31,712 bases of DNA. Origin: 2-12-FULL-65-11 sp049679965 (GTDB lineage Bacteria > Acidobacteriota > Vicinamibacteria > Vicinamibacterales > CAVVIG01). Made by a program: the position numbers and the translations under genes. The stretch covers positions 1 through 31,712 of the forward strand of contig JBAUGX010000190.1 in NCBI GenBank assembly GCA_049679965.1, read 5' to 3'. The notes beneath the pieces were generated by a model, which made no database searches, was not told where the DNA came from, and saw only the letters and a list, made by a program, of their open reading frames with translations. Positions 22,293 through 30,571 of this stretch are shown here, piece after piece; within the stretch, counting starts at the first letter, position 1; every line of letters starts with the position of its first letter.

Positions 22293-23758
22293 GCAGCCTC
22301 GAGCGCGCGCTTCAGCAGATCGCTGACCCGCGTGGGATTCGCCTTGCCGCCGGCCGCCTTCATGACCTGACCCACGAGGAACCCCAGGGTCGCGACCTTG
22401 CCCTTGCGGTACTGCACCACCGCATCTCCATTGTTCGCCAAAACCTCGGCGATCAATTCTTCGATGCGCGACGGGTCGTCAATCTGGGCGAGCCCCTCGG
22501 CCCGCACGATCTCGGCCGCCTCACGCGTCGATCGGCACATCTTCTCGAACACGTCCTTGGCCATGGAACCGCTGATGGTGCCGCCTTCGACCAGCTGCAG
22601 GAGGCCGGCCAGCCGCTGGGGCGCGAGCCGTTCTCGCAGGCGCGCCACGTCGTACCCTTCCTCGTTCATCTTGGCCCGTACGGCGCCGAGCAGCCAATTC
22701 TTCGCCGCCCGCGCCGTCGCGCCGCTTCGAATCGTGTCCTCGAAATACACGTCGAGCCCCGGAGCCACCTGCGTCAGCGTCACCGCCTCCGCGCGGGTCA
22801 AGCCATGCGCAGCCATGAGACGGCGGCGACGTGAAGCCGGGAGCTCGGGAAGGTCGTCACGCAGTCTCCGCAAGCGTTCGGCATCGACGACCAGCGGCGG
22901 CAAGTCAGGCTCTGGGAAGTACCGGTAGTCGTGGGCCTCTTCCTTGCTGCGCATCGAGACCGTCCGCTTCGCCGCGCCGTCCCACAACCGGGTTTCCTGC
23001 ACGAGCCGTTCGCCTGACGTCACCGCATCGATCTGCCGTTCGGTCTCGTAGGCGATCGCCTCCTCAAGAAACCGAAACGAGTTGAGGTTCTTGATCTCAA
23101 TCTTCATTCCCAGGCGCTGACTCCCGACCGGACGGACCGATACGTTGGCGTCGCAGCGAAGGCTGCCCTCCTCCATGTTGCCATCGTTGGCGCCAATGAT
23201 GACGAGCACTTCCCGAAGGTAGGCGAAGAAGCCGGCGGCGTACTCAGCGGCGCCCTCGCCGTGGAAATCCGGTTCCGTGACGATCTCGACAAGCGGCACG
23301 CCGGCGCGATTGAGGTCGACGTAGCTGCGGCGAGCCGAATCGGCAAACCCCTCGTGCAGAAGCTTCCCGGCGTCTTCTTCCAGGTGGAGGCGCCTGATGC
23401 GGATATCGTAGGCAGGCGCCCAGTCATCACTGCCCGCCTCGACCACACCACCGGTCGCAAGCGGCTGTTCGTACTGAGAGATCTGGTAGCCCTTCGGCAG
23501 GTCGGGGTAGAAGTAGTTCTTTCGCGCGAAGACCGACGCCTCCTGAACCGCGCAGCCGAGCGCGAGAGCCGCGCGGACGGCGTGAACAACCGCGCCACGG
23601 TTGACGACCGGCAGCGCGCCCGGCAGCCCGAGGCACACCGGGCACACGTGCGCATTGGGCACCGCGCCGAACGCGACGCTGCACCCGCAGAACATTTTTG
23701 ACGCGGTCAGGAGTTGCGCATGGATCTCCAGTCCGATGACGGGCTCGTACTGAATCAT
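22289..23758 (-). CDS. gatB: Aspartyl/glutamyl-tRNA amidotransferase subunit B
   Basis: 489-residue GatB subunit of the GatCAB complex, which converts Glu-tRNA(Gln) or Asp-tRNA(Asn) to the amidated form. It begins MIQYEPVIGLEIHAQL and has zinc-site cysteines C24, C26, C39 and C42 (FCGCS ... CPVCLGLPGALPV). Other matches are FARKNYFYPDLPKGYQISQ, the GMKIEIKNLNSFRF segment and a YqeY-type C-terminal tail. gatA and gatC are not in the window. The start has no purine-rich ribosome binding site, because heptad array E lies right before it. Confidence 0.96.
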   Translation of the reverse strand: MIQYEPVIGLEIHAQLLTASKMFCGCSVAFGAVPNAHVCPVCLGLPGALPVVNRGAVVHAVRAALALGCAVQEASVFARKNYFYPDLPKGYQISQYEQPLATGGVVEAGSDDWAPAYDIRIRRLHLEEDAGKLLHEGFADSARRSYVDLNRAGVPLVEIVTEPDFHGEGAAEYAAGFFAYLREVLVIIGANDGNMEEGSLRCDANVSVRPVGSQRLGMKIEIKNLNSFRFLEEAIAYETERQIDAVTSGERLVQETRLWDGAAKRTVSMRSKEEAHDYRYFPEPDLPPLVVDAERLRRLRDDLPELPASRRRRLMAAHGLTRAEAVTLTQVAPGLDVYFEDTIRSGATARAAKNWLLGAVRAKMNEEGYDVARLRERLAPQRLAGLLQLVEGGTISGSMAKDVFEKMCRSTREAAEIVRAEGLAQIDDPSRIEELIAEVLANNGDAVVQYRKGKVATLGFLVGQVMKAAGGKANPTRVSDLLKRALEAA

Positions 23759-23764
23759 GTAGGT

Positions 23765-23827
23765 GCTCGGGGCTAGGGGCTCGGGGCTGGAGGTCTGACC
23801 CTAGCCTCTAGTCCCCAGCCCCGGCCC
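23765..23827. repeat. Two-armed heptad array E (GCTNGGG / inverse)
   Basis: Four 7-bp units of the word GCTCGGG/GCTAGGG start at 23765, 23772, 23779 and 23786. A central unit GTCTGAC (23793) is followed by four units on the reverse-complement word, starting at 23800 (CCTAGCC), 23807, 23814 (CCCAGCC) and 23821. The array fills the spacer between pckA (stop 23836) and gatB (start 23758), both on the minus strand. The transcript would fold into a long imperfect hairpin. Confidence 0.85.
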
Positions 23828-23835
23828 CTTGGGTA

Positions 23836-25425
23836 TCACGCTTGGGGTCCGGCCGCGCGAACCTCGGCCGTCACACCGGATTCAAACGTCTTGAAGTTCT
23901 CGACAAACATGCGCGCCAGTTTCGCCGCCTGCTCGTCGTACTGAGCGGGATTCGACCAGGTGCTGCGGGGCTTGAGCACGTCGGCCGGCACATCGGGACA
24001 GCTGGTCGGGACGTCGATGTTGAACACCTTGTCGCGTTCGTACGCGACCTTGTCGAGCGCCCCCGACAGCACCGCCGAGATCATCGCCCGCGTATGCGCG
24101 ATCTTCATCCGGCGCCCGGTCCCGTACGGCCCACCCGTCCACCCGGTATTGACGAGCCACACGCGTGCGTTGTGCTTCGCGATTCGCTCGCCAAGCATCG
24201 TGGCATAGCGGCCGGGCACGAGTGGCAGAAACGGCGACCCGAAGCACGTGCTGAACGTGGCCTTGGGCTCTGTCACGCCCTTCTCGGTACCGGCGACCTT
24301 GGCCGTGTAGCCTGACAAGAAGTGGTACATCGCGGCTTCGGACGTCAGGCGGGCCACCGGCGGCAGCACGCCGAAGGCATCAGCGGTCAGCATGATCACG
24401 TTCTTGGGATGCCCGCCCTGCCCGGACGGCTCGGCGTTGTCGATGAACGAAATCGGATATGCGGCACGCGTGTTCTCGGTGAATCGATCGTCGTCGAGGT
24501 CGAGAGCACGCGTCTCAGGATCGAACACCACGTTTTCGAGGACCGTGCCGAAGCGGCGCGTCGTCGCGTAGATCTGCGGCTCGGCCTCGGCCGACAGACG
24601 GATCGTCTTTGCGTAGCAGCCGCCTTCGAAGTTGAACACCCCGCCCTCGCTCCACCCATGCTCATCGTCGCCAATCAGTTGACGATGGGGATCGCTCGAT
24701 AAGGTCGTCTTGCCTGTGCCCGAGAGACCGAAGAAGAGCGCGACGTCGCCTGAGCGCCCGATATTCGCCGAGCAGTGCATCGACAGCACGTTCTGCATCG
24801 GCAGGATGTAGTTCAGGATGGTGAACACGGACTTCTTGATTTCACCGGCGTAACTCGTCCCGCCGATGAGCACGAGCTTCTTCGCAAAATTCAGGGCAAT
24901 CACGACCTCGGACTTCGTGCCGTGGCGCGCAGGGTCTGCCCGGAAGTGCGGCGAGTCGATGATGGTGAATTGCGGCACATGCGGGACAGACGGGTTATCG
25001 TTCACGATGAAGAGGTTGCGGGCAAAGAGACTGTGCCAGGCATACTCTGTGATCACGCGGACGGGCAGCTGGAATTTCGGATCCGCACCCGCATAGCAGT
25101 CCTGAACGAAGAGTTCCTTCCCGGCGAGAGAGCCGACTATGTCCCGGTGCAGCACGTCGAAGCGCGCGGCATCCATCGGCTGGTTGACCTTCCCCCACCA
25201 CACGTTGGCTTCGCTCGAGCTCTCCTTGACCACGAACTTGTCATTCGGCGACCGGCCGGTGTGCTGACCGGTCCGACAGACGAGCGGGCCTTCAGCCGCG
25301 ATCACCCCTTCGTCGCGCCGAACGGCCTCCTCGTACAGGGCCGGCGTCGACAGATTCCATTTCACCCGGTCGGTGCGAATGCCCTCCTGCTCCAAACCGC
25401 GGCCCCGCTCCACTTCGGTACTCAT
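23836..25425 (-). CDS. pckA: Phosphoenolpyruvate carboxykinase (ATP)
   Basis: 529-residue ATP-type PEPCK that converts oxaloacetate to phosphoenolpyruvate, the entry to gluconeogenesis. Motifs seen are RTGQHTGRSPNDKFVV at 51-66, the kinase-type Walker A GLSGTGKT at 233-240, the metal-binding region IGDDEHGW at 251-258, and GGTSYAGEIKKSVFTILNY. ATG 25425 has GGGAG (25437-25433) at a 7-nt gap. A sigma-70-type promoter lies about 80 nt upstream, and the leader contains a REP-like hairpin. Confidence 0.97.
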   Translation of the reverse strand: MSTEVERGRGLEQEGIRTDRVKWNLSTPALYEEAVRRDEGVIAAEGPLVCRTGQHTGRSPNDKFVVKESSSEANVWWGKVNQPMDAARFDVLHRDIVGSLAGKELFVQDCYAGADPKFQLPVRVITEYAWHSLFARNLFIVNDNPSVPHVPQFTIIDSPHFRADPARHGTKSEVVIALNFAKKLVLIGGTSYAGEIKKSVFTILNYILPMQNVLSMHCSANIGRSGDVALFFGLSGTGKTTLSSDPHRQLIGDDEHGWSEGGVFNFEGGCYAKTIRLSAEAEPQIYATTRRFGTVLENVVFDPETRALDLDDDRFTENTRAAYPISFIDNAEPSGQGGHPKNVIMLTADAFGVLPPVARLTSEAAMYHFLSGYTAKVAGTEKGVTEPKATFSTCFGSPFLPLVPGRYATMLGERIAKHNARVWLVNTGWTGGPYGTGRRMKIAHTRAMISAVLSGALDKVAYERDKVFNIDVPTSCPDVPADVLKPRSTWSNPAQYDEQAAKLARMFVENFKTFESGVTAEVRAAGPQA

Positions 25426-25448
25426 GCTCGGCTCCCAAAATAACGGTG

Positions 25449-25469
25449 GGCGGACCGTACCGGTCCGCC
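25449..25469. repeat. REP-like palindrome in the pckA leader
   Basis: Perfect 8-bp stem GGCGGACC / GGTCCGCC with a 5-nt loop GTACC. The stem is identical to that of hairpin 2 in the groES-groEL spacer (13085-13106), over 12 kb away. It lies in the predicted 5' leader of pckA. Confidence 0.7.
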
Positions 25470-25512
25470 GTTCTAAGGTATGAAAGCGCAGTCACATACG
25501 CAGAAAGTGGGC

Positions 25513-25542
25513 ATCGTAGTGGCTCGCTCGTCCAGAAGTCAA
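25513..25542 (-). promoter_or_regulatory. Sigma-70-type promoter for pckA
   Basis: On the minus strand TTGACT (25542-25537) and TACGAT (25518-25513) are separated by 18 nt. The start point near 25506 gives an 80-nt leader that contains the REP-like hairpin and the GGGAG ribosome binding site. Confidence 0.5.
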
Positions 25543-25598
25543 CCCTTAACCGAATTTGAAGCCTGTAAACAGCTCGCCAGTGGTATCGTAATGCCTGT

Positions 25599-26327
25599 AT
25601 GAGCGGTGATGTGCGGACAGCAAGAGACTCCGACGCGGCTGTGGTCGAGGCGCCGACCTTCTCAGCGATGGCTGCGGCGCCGACGAGCCCAGTGGTGTCG
25701 GTCCGCGAGCACCGGGGTTTTTCATCGGCCGCCTCAGCGGGCCACGACTCGGGCCTCGCAGTGGAGATCCGCGGGCTCGTCGAGCGCGGGGATCTGGACG
25801 AGGCGCGCGGGCGATTCACCGAGCTGGTCGCGGCACATCAGCGTCGGGCATCCCGGATCGCCTATCAGTATCTGCGCGATGTTGCGGAGGCCGACGAGGC
25901 CGTCCAGGACGCCTTCGTCAAGGTGTTCTCGCACATTCGTTCCTACCGCGAGACGTGGCCCTTTGAAGTCTGGTTTACGCGCATTCTCATTAATGGCTGT
26001 CTCGATCGCCGCAAGGCCCGGGCGCGTCGCGACCGCTGGTTCGTCTCGAGCGAAGGGGCGAACGTCGAGGGGATGCAGAGTTCGACCGGCGGAAGTCCCC
26101 ACGAGAATCCGGAACAGCGAATGCTCGGGCGTGAGCGCCGCTCGCGCCTTGCCGCCGCCGTCGATCGACTGGATGGGCGGCAACGGACAATCTTCATGCT
26201 GTGCCACTTCGGCGACTGTACGCCGCGCGAGGTCAGCGCAATGACCGGACTCAACGAATCGACCGTCCGGGTTCATCTCTTTCGCGCCGCGCGCAAGCTG
26301 CGGGCCCTGCTCGGAGGCAAGCCGTGA
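25599..26327 (+). CDS. ECF-type RNA polymerase sigma factor
   Basis: 242 residues. An N-terminal extension of about 70 residues precedes sigma-2 (about 73-140, ELVAAHQRRASRIAYQYL, AVQDAFVKVF). Sigma-4 is at 183-236 (LDGRQRTIFMLCHFGDCTPREV, then the helix-turn-helix LNESTVRVHLFRAARKL). There is no sigma-3, so it is of the extracytoplasmic-function class. The extension is longer than usual for ECF factors and low in complexity, and a later start is possible. The stop overlaps the GTG start of the anti-sigma gene (GTGA), so the pair is coupled. The ECF subgroup and regulon are not determinable here. Confidence 0.88.
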   Translation: MSGDVRTARDSDAAVVEAPTFSAMAAAPTSPVVSVREHRGFSSAASAGHDSGLAVEIRGLVERGDLDEARGRFTELVAAHQRRASRIAYQYLRDVAEADEAVQDAFVKVFSHIRSYRETWPFEVWFTRILINGCLDRRKARARRDRWFVSSEGANVEGMQSSTGGSPHENPEQRMLGRERRSRLAAAVDRLDGRQRTIFMLCHFGDCTPREVSAMTGLNESTVRVHLFRAARKLRALLGGKP

Positions 26328-26938
26328 TCCGTCGCGCGCACCACCTCCACGAAGACCGCTTGTTTGACTGCTATCTGGCCGAACGTAGCCACGAGTCGGT
26401 GGATCCGCGGCTGGCCGAGCACCTGGCAGACTGCGCCGCCTGCGCCGCGCGCTACGCCGAGCTCGTCGGGCTGATGAATGAGCTCCGCACCGAGGCGGAT
26501 GCGTCGGCCGATGCGCTGTTCACGCCAGAGCGTTTGCGCGCGCAGGAGCAGCAGATTGCGCGGCGGATCGAGCACGTCGGCCGAGCCGCGCGCATCATCA
26601 GCTTCCCGCATCACGGTCCGGGCGAACGGCACGAGGCTGCGCCCCGCACGCTGCCGCGCTTTGCGGCCGCCGCAGCCGCCGCCGGCTTGTTCATCGGCAT
26701 CGCCCTCGGCGCCTCTTTCGGGTGGCCGGCGCGCGTGTGGTCGACGCCGACGTTCAGCGACACCGGGTCGGCCGTCACGCCCCTCGCGGCGCGCGACGCG
26801 ACGCTGTTGCCGGACCCGGCTGCCGACGAGGCCTTCTGGTCGGATCTGGACCGGATACTCGATTCGCCCCGGACCATCGAACTGCAGCCGCTCGACGCGC
26901 TCACGCCCCGCGTCCGGGAAGTGGCGAGCCTCCGGTGA
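26324..26938 (+). CDS. Anti-sigma factor, zinc-finger (ZAS) type, membrane-anchored
   Basis: 204 residues from GTG 26324, which overlaps the sigma stop. The ZAS signature H-x3-C-x2-C is present as H33, C37, C40 (EHLADCAACAARYAEL). One membrane helix lies near 112-136 (LPRFAAAAAAAGLFIGIALG). The C-terminal 65 residues are periplasmic, with no recognisable sensor fold. It would sequester the ECF sigma until an envelope or redox signal releases it. A longer open frame upstream overlaps the sigma gene and is not used. Its last bases precede the ispH coding region by 7 nt. Confidence 0.82.
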   Translation: MIRRAHHLHEDRLFDCYLAERSHESVDPRLAEHLADCAACAARYAELVGLMNELRTEADASADALFTPERLRAQEQQIARRIEHVGRAARIISFPHHGPGERHEAAPRTLPRFAAAAAAAGLFIGIALGASFGWPARVWSTPTFSDTGSAVTPLAARDATLLPDPAADEAFWSDLDRILDSPRTIELQPLDALTPRVREVASLR

Positions 26939-26945
26939 GCTAGTT

Positions 26946-28127
26946 CTGCCCTCCCTGATCTTCCGGAAAGGACTCGACCTGCGGGACTCGGTCGCCGGCC
27001 TGCTGGCCGAGAATTATCACAGCGCCGTCGTCGATCGCGTCAAGGCCAACGATTTCACGTACCAGTCCGGGCGGCTCACCCTGCATCTGGCGCGGGAGTT
27101 CGGCTTCTGCTATGGCGTCGATCGCGCGGTCGACTACGCGTACCAGACCAGGAAGCGCTTTCCGGATCGGCGAGTCTTCCTGACGGGCGAGATCATTCAC
27201 AACCCGCACGTCAACGACAACCTGCGGGCCATGGGTGTTCTGTTCCTGAGCGACGACCCGGACGCCGCCAGTCGACTGGGCCCGCAAGATGTCGTCATCC
27301 TCCCGGCCTTTGGCGTCACCGTCGCGATGCTGCAGCAGTTCGAGCGCCGCCATTGCACGCTCGTCGACACGACCTGCGGGTCGGTACTGAACGTCTGGAA
27401 GAACGTCAAGCGGTACGCCGACGCCGGCTTGACGTCCGTCATTCACGGCAAGGTCTGGCACGAAGAGACGCAGGCTACCGCGTCGCAGGCCGTTGCGTAT
27501 GGCGGGCCGTACCTTGTGGTGTTCAATCGTGACGAAGCCCGCGCTGTGTGCGAATACATCCGCCACGGCGGCGACCGGGACGTGTTCCTGCAACGCTTCG
27601 AGCGGGCCACCTCCGTGGCGTTCGACCCCGATCGCGACTTGCAGCGCATTGGTCTGGCCAATCAGACAACGATGCTGATGTCCGAGTCGATTGAGATTGG
27701 CGAGATGCTCAGGGCGGCGATGATCGATCGGCACGGCGACGCCTCGCTTGGCGAACGCTTCCAGGCGTTTGACACCATTTGTAGTGCTACGCAGGACCGG
27801 CAGGACGCGGTTATCGCCCTGCTGACCGAGCGGCCCGTCGATCTCGTCATCGTGATCGGCGGGTACAACAGCAGTAACACCGCGAATCTCGCTCGCCTCT
27901 GCGCCGCGTCGCGGCCGACCTTCCACATCGCCGATCCGGACTGCCTGCTGTCGCCGACCGAAATCCGCCACCGGCCGGTAGGGGCGCACGCCGAGGTGGC
28001 CTCGGCCGGGTGGCTGCCTCCCGCCGGGCCGGTGGCGATCGGGCTCACCTCGGGCGCCTCGACACCGGACAACCTGGTGGGCGTCGCCATTGAAAAGATT
28101 GCCAAGTTCTGTGAAATCAGCGCTTAG
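26946..28127 (+). CDS. ispH: 4-hydroxy-3-methylbut-2-enyl diphosphate reductase (IspH), CTG start
   Basis: [4Fe-4S] enzyme of the MEP pathway that makes IPP and DMAPP. About 393 residues, the long plant/cyanobacterial type. Iron-sulfur cysteines are C55 (GFCYGVD), C144 (DTTCGSV) and C279 (DTICSATQ). Also present are GGYNSSNT and SGASTPD. The region before C55 (RKGLDLRDSVAGLLAENYHS) matches the family N-terminus. In this frame there is no ATG, GTG or TTG from 26700 until ATG 27231, and starting at 27231 would delete C55. The best start is CTG 26946, 6 nt after GGTGAG (26934-26939). The 3' end and identity are secure; the start codon is inferred. Confidence 0.9.
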   Translation: MPSLIFRKGLDLRDSVAGLLAENYHSAVVDRVKANDFTYQSGRLTLHLAREFGFCYGVDRAVDYAYQTRKRFPDRRVFLTGEIIHNPHVNDNLRAMGVLFLSDDPDAASRLGPQDVVILPAFGVTVAMLQQFERRHCTLVDTTCGSVLNVWKNVKRYADAGLTSVIHGKVWHEETQATASQAVAYGGPYLVVFNRDEARAVCEYIRHGGDRDVFLQRFERATSVAFDPDRDLQRIGLANQTTMLMSESIEIGEMLRAAMIDRHGDASLGERFQAFDTICSATQDRQDAVIALLTERPVDLVIVIGGYNSSNTANLARLCAASRPTFHIADPDCLLSPTEIRHRPVGAHAEVASAGWLPPAGPVAIGLTSGASTPDNLVGVAIEKIAKFCEISA

Positions 28128-28243
28128 GGGAATGGGCCTAAGAGGGGGGCTTGTCCTAGAATCGGCAGCATCGAGGCTAAATACAACTCTGCCAGCCGTC
28201 GTATTTCAACACAAGTGACAGGTTTTCCAGAGGTTTACGAATA

Positions 28244-28756
28244 ATGAAGTATCGCTGGTTCCGCCGGCTGCTCCCAGGGCTCCTGCTCGTGGTGCTCGCC
28301 GGCCCCGTGGCTGCACAGACACGGCCTCCGGCACCGCCGTCGCCCTTTGTGCCCGGTGCGTGGTGGAGGGACTCTCGAAAGGCCCTCCTAGGCTTGACTG
28401 ACGAGCAGTCCAAACAGATTGACGCGATCATCCGTGTCACGATGCCCGACGGGCGTCAGAAGCTCGACGACCTCCAGGCGCAGGAACGCGAGCTCTCGCG
28501 AATGATCATGACTGAGTCCGACGAAGGTGCGATCTCGAGGCAGGTCGAGCGCGTCGAGGCGTCTCGCGCCCAGCTGAACAGGGACCGCACGCTCATGCTG
28601 GTTCGCATCCGAAAGGTCTTGACCCCGGAGCAGCGCACCAAGCTCGGCATGCTGCGCGAACAGTGGGAAAAAGAGAATCAGCCGCCACGCCCGGGGTCAG
28701 ATCGAGATCGTCGGCCGGCGACCCCGCGGTCGGACCAGCCCCGGACGCCCCGGTAG
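28244..28756 (+). CDS. Spy/CpxP-like periplasmic protein
   Basis: 170 residues with a signal peptide (MKYRWFRRLLPGLLLVVLAGPVAAQ, cleavage near residue 25). The mature part is helical, with two LTxxQ-type motifs (LGLTDEQSKQID and KVLTPEQRTKL) separated by an acidic/basic helix (RVEASRAQLNRDRTLML). This is the layout of Spy/CpxP/ZraP-family proteins, which act as periplasmic chaperones or stress adaptors. The C-terminal tail is Pro/Arg-rich and probably disordered. AGAGG lies 11 nt before the ATG. It precedes the TolC-family gene by 79 nt on the same strand and may share its regulation. Confidence 0.75.
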   Translation: MKYRWFRRLLPGLLLVVLAGPVAAQTRPPAPPSPFVPGAWWRDSRKALLGLTDEQSKQIDAIIRVTMPDGRQKLDDLQAQERELSRMIMTESDEGAISRQVERVEASRAQLNRDRTLMLVRIRKVLTPEQRTKLGMLREQWEKENQPPRPGSDRDRRPATPRSDQPRTPR

Positions 28757-28835
28757 GCAGCAGGTAACTTTCAGTCGCTCGTCGTTTGGAACACATCGTT
28801 CAGAATACTTGGTTCGTTTTCACTGAGGGACAGTC

Positions 28836-30539
28836 ATGAGCCGAAGCAAATCGATTTCGATGATGACCCTTGTGCTCGCACTCGCGGGCTTTGTGCTGCC
28901 GGTGTACGCCCAGAAGTCCGGCCCCGTGCCCTCAGAGGCGCGCATCCAGGAGCTGATTCGAGTGGCTGCCGAGCGTGTCGCGGCCGGACAGGGCACCCAG
29001 GCGGCGACGGGCGCGCAGCCGGCTGGCCAGGTCGACACGCGGCCGGTCGTACGTCTCACGATCGAGGATGCCGTCAAGGCTGCACTCGACAACAATCTGG
29101 ATATCACGGTGCAGCGGTTGAACCCGCAGCTCCAGGACATCGCCATCGCCAGCGCGCGTTCTGTGTACCGGCCGACCCTGACGTCGCAGCTCAGCCAGCA
29201 GTCACAAACGACGGCCTCGACCTCGACCGTGGCCGGCGGCGCGACGGCGGGTGCGGCCGTCGTTCAGGAGACCACCGTCTTCAACGGCAACATCGCACAA
29301 AGTGTTCCCTGGTTTGGCGGTAGCATCGTCGCCAACTTGAACAACAACAAAGTGTCGACGACGAGCCTCAACGCGCAATACAGCCCCCTTTACACCCCGA
29401 ACTGGTCGGCGCAGTACACCCAGCCAATCCTGCGTAATCTCAAGATCGATGGGACGCGTCAAACCCTCGAAGTCACCCGCGTGAATCGGGATATCTCGGA
29501 CGTGCAGTTGAAGCAGACGATGACCAACACGCTGTCGAACGTCCGAAACGCGTACTGGGACTACGTCTTCGCCGTGCAGAACGTCGAGGTCGTGCGGCAG
29601 TCGCTGGCCCTTTCCGAGAAGCTCGTCCAGGACAATCAGACGCGTGTCCAGGTGGGCACGATGGCGCCGATCGACGTCGTCCAGGCGCAGTCACAAGCCG
29701 CGACCCAAAGACAGAATCTGGTGGTGGCGCAGGCGACGATGCGCACGAGCGAGATTACGCTCAAGCGGCTTCTCGTGAGCGGCACGCAGGATCCGCTGTG
29801 GAACTCGACCATCGACCCCGTGGATCGTCCGGATTTCCGCCCCGAGGCGATCGATTTGCCCGCCGCGATACGTCGCGCCCTCAGCGAGCGCACCGACGTG
29901 ATGATCGCAAGAAAGAACCTCGAGTCGAACGACGTGACCTTGAGTTATCTGAGAAATCAGACACTGCCGCAGGCCGACGTGGTCGCGCTGTACGGGCTGA
30001 CCGGCACGGGCGGCGATCTGCTCGGCAAGACGGGCACCGGCGTCAACCAGTTCGTCGATCCGTCCAAGACGATTCCCGGCGGATACAGCGACGCGCTCAA
30101 TTCTCTTTTCAATCGGAACAATCCTCGATGGACGCTGCAGGTCAACATCAGCTACCCGCTCGGCATGAGCGCGCAGAAGGCCGCGATCTCGCGCGCGGCC
30201 GTACAGCAGAATCAGATCGATGCGCAGCTCAAGCAGCTCGAGCTGCAGGTGGCGACCGACGTGACCAACGCCGCCATCAACGTCCAGAGTAACGCCGAGC
30301 GCGTCCAGGCGGCGCAGGCGGCGCGCGAGCTCGCCGAGCAGCAAAACGCGGCCGAGAACAGCAAGTTCGAGGTGGGCATGTCGACCAACTACAACGTCGT
30401 GCAATCGCAGCGCGATCTGGCGACGGCGCGCAACACAGAACTGCAGGCGATGCTGAACTACCGCAAGTCGCTCGTCGAGCTCGATCGGCTCCAGCAGACG
30501 ACGCTCGGCGGCGCCGGTATCACCGTGATCGGTCGCTAG
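28836..30539 (+). CDS. TolC-family outer-membrane efflux protein
   Basis: 567 residues, longer than the roughly 490 of E. coli TolC. A signal peptide (MSRSKSISMMTLVLALAGFVLPVYAQ) is followed by an N-terminal extension. Then come two OEP repeats of long helices and strands, with DAVKAALDNNLDITVQRLNP at about residues 75-95, YWDYVFAVQNVEVVRQSLAL near 230-250, RTDVMIARKNLESNDVTLSY in the second half, and KFEVGMSTNYNVVQSQRDLA near the end. TolC proteins form the trimeric exit duct for efflux pumps or type I secretion. GAGGG lies 7 nt before ATG. The adaptor gene follows 32 nt downstream, so this is the duct of that system. Confidence 0.93.
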   Translation: MSRSKSISMMTLVLALAGFVLPVYAQKSGPVPSEARIQELIRVAAERVAAGQGTQAATGAQPAGQVDTRPVVRLTIEDAVKAALDNNLDITVQRLNPQLQDIAIASARSVYRPTLTSQLSQQSQTTASTSTVAGGATAGAAVVQETTVFNGNIAQSVPWFGGSIVANLNNNKVSTTSLNAQYSPLYTPNWSAQYTQPILRNLKIDGTRQTLEVTRVNRDISDVQLKQTMTNTLSNVRNAYWDYVFAVQNVEVVRQSLALSEKLVQDNQTRVQVGTMAPIDVVQAQSQAATQRQNLVVAQATMRTSEITLKRLLVSGTQDPLWNSTIDPVDRPDFRPEAIDLPAAIRRALSERTDVMIARKNLESNDVTLSYLRNQTLPQADVVALYGLTGTGGDLLGKTGTGVNQFVDPSKTIPGGYSDALNSLFNRNNPRWTLQVNISYPLGMSAQKAAISRAAVQQNQIDAQLKQLELQVATDVTNAAINVQSNAERVQAAQAARELAEQQNAAENSKFEVGMSTNYNVVQSQRDLATARNTELQAMLNYRKSLVELDRLQQTTLGGAGITVIGR

Positions 30540-30571
30540 TTCGCACAACTTTTCTTTTCGTTAGGAGAGTC

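Noticed and set aside
26478..26945. Long frame that would start ispH inside the anti-sigma gene
   Set aside because: It overlaps the zinc-finger anti-sigma gene over its length and has Arg/Ser-rich shadow composition; the family N-terminus matches only from about 26946.
28141..28190. Promoter before the Spy-like gene (TTGTCC ... TAAATA)
   Set aside because: The spacing of about 21 nt is too long and the hexamers are poor.
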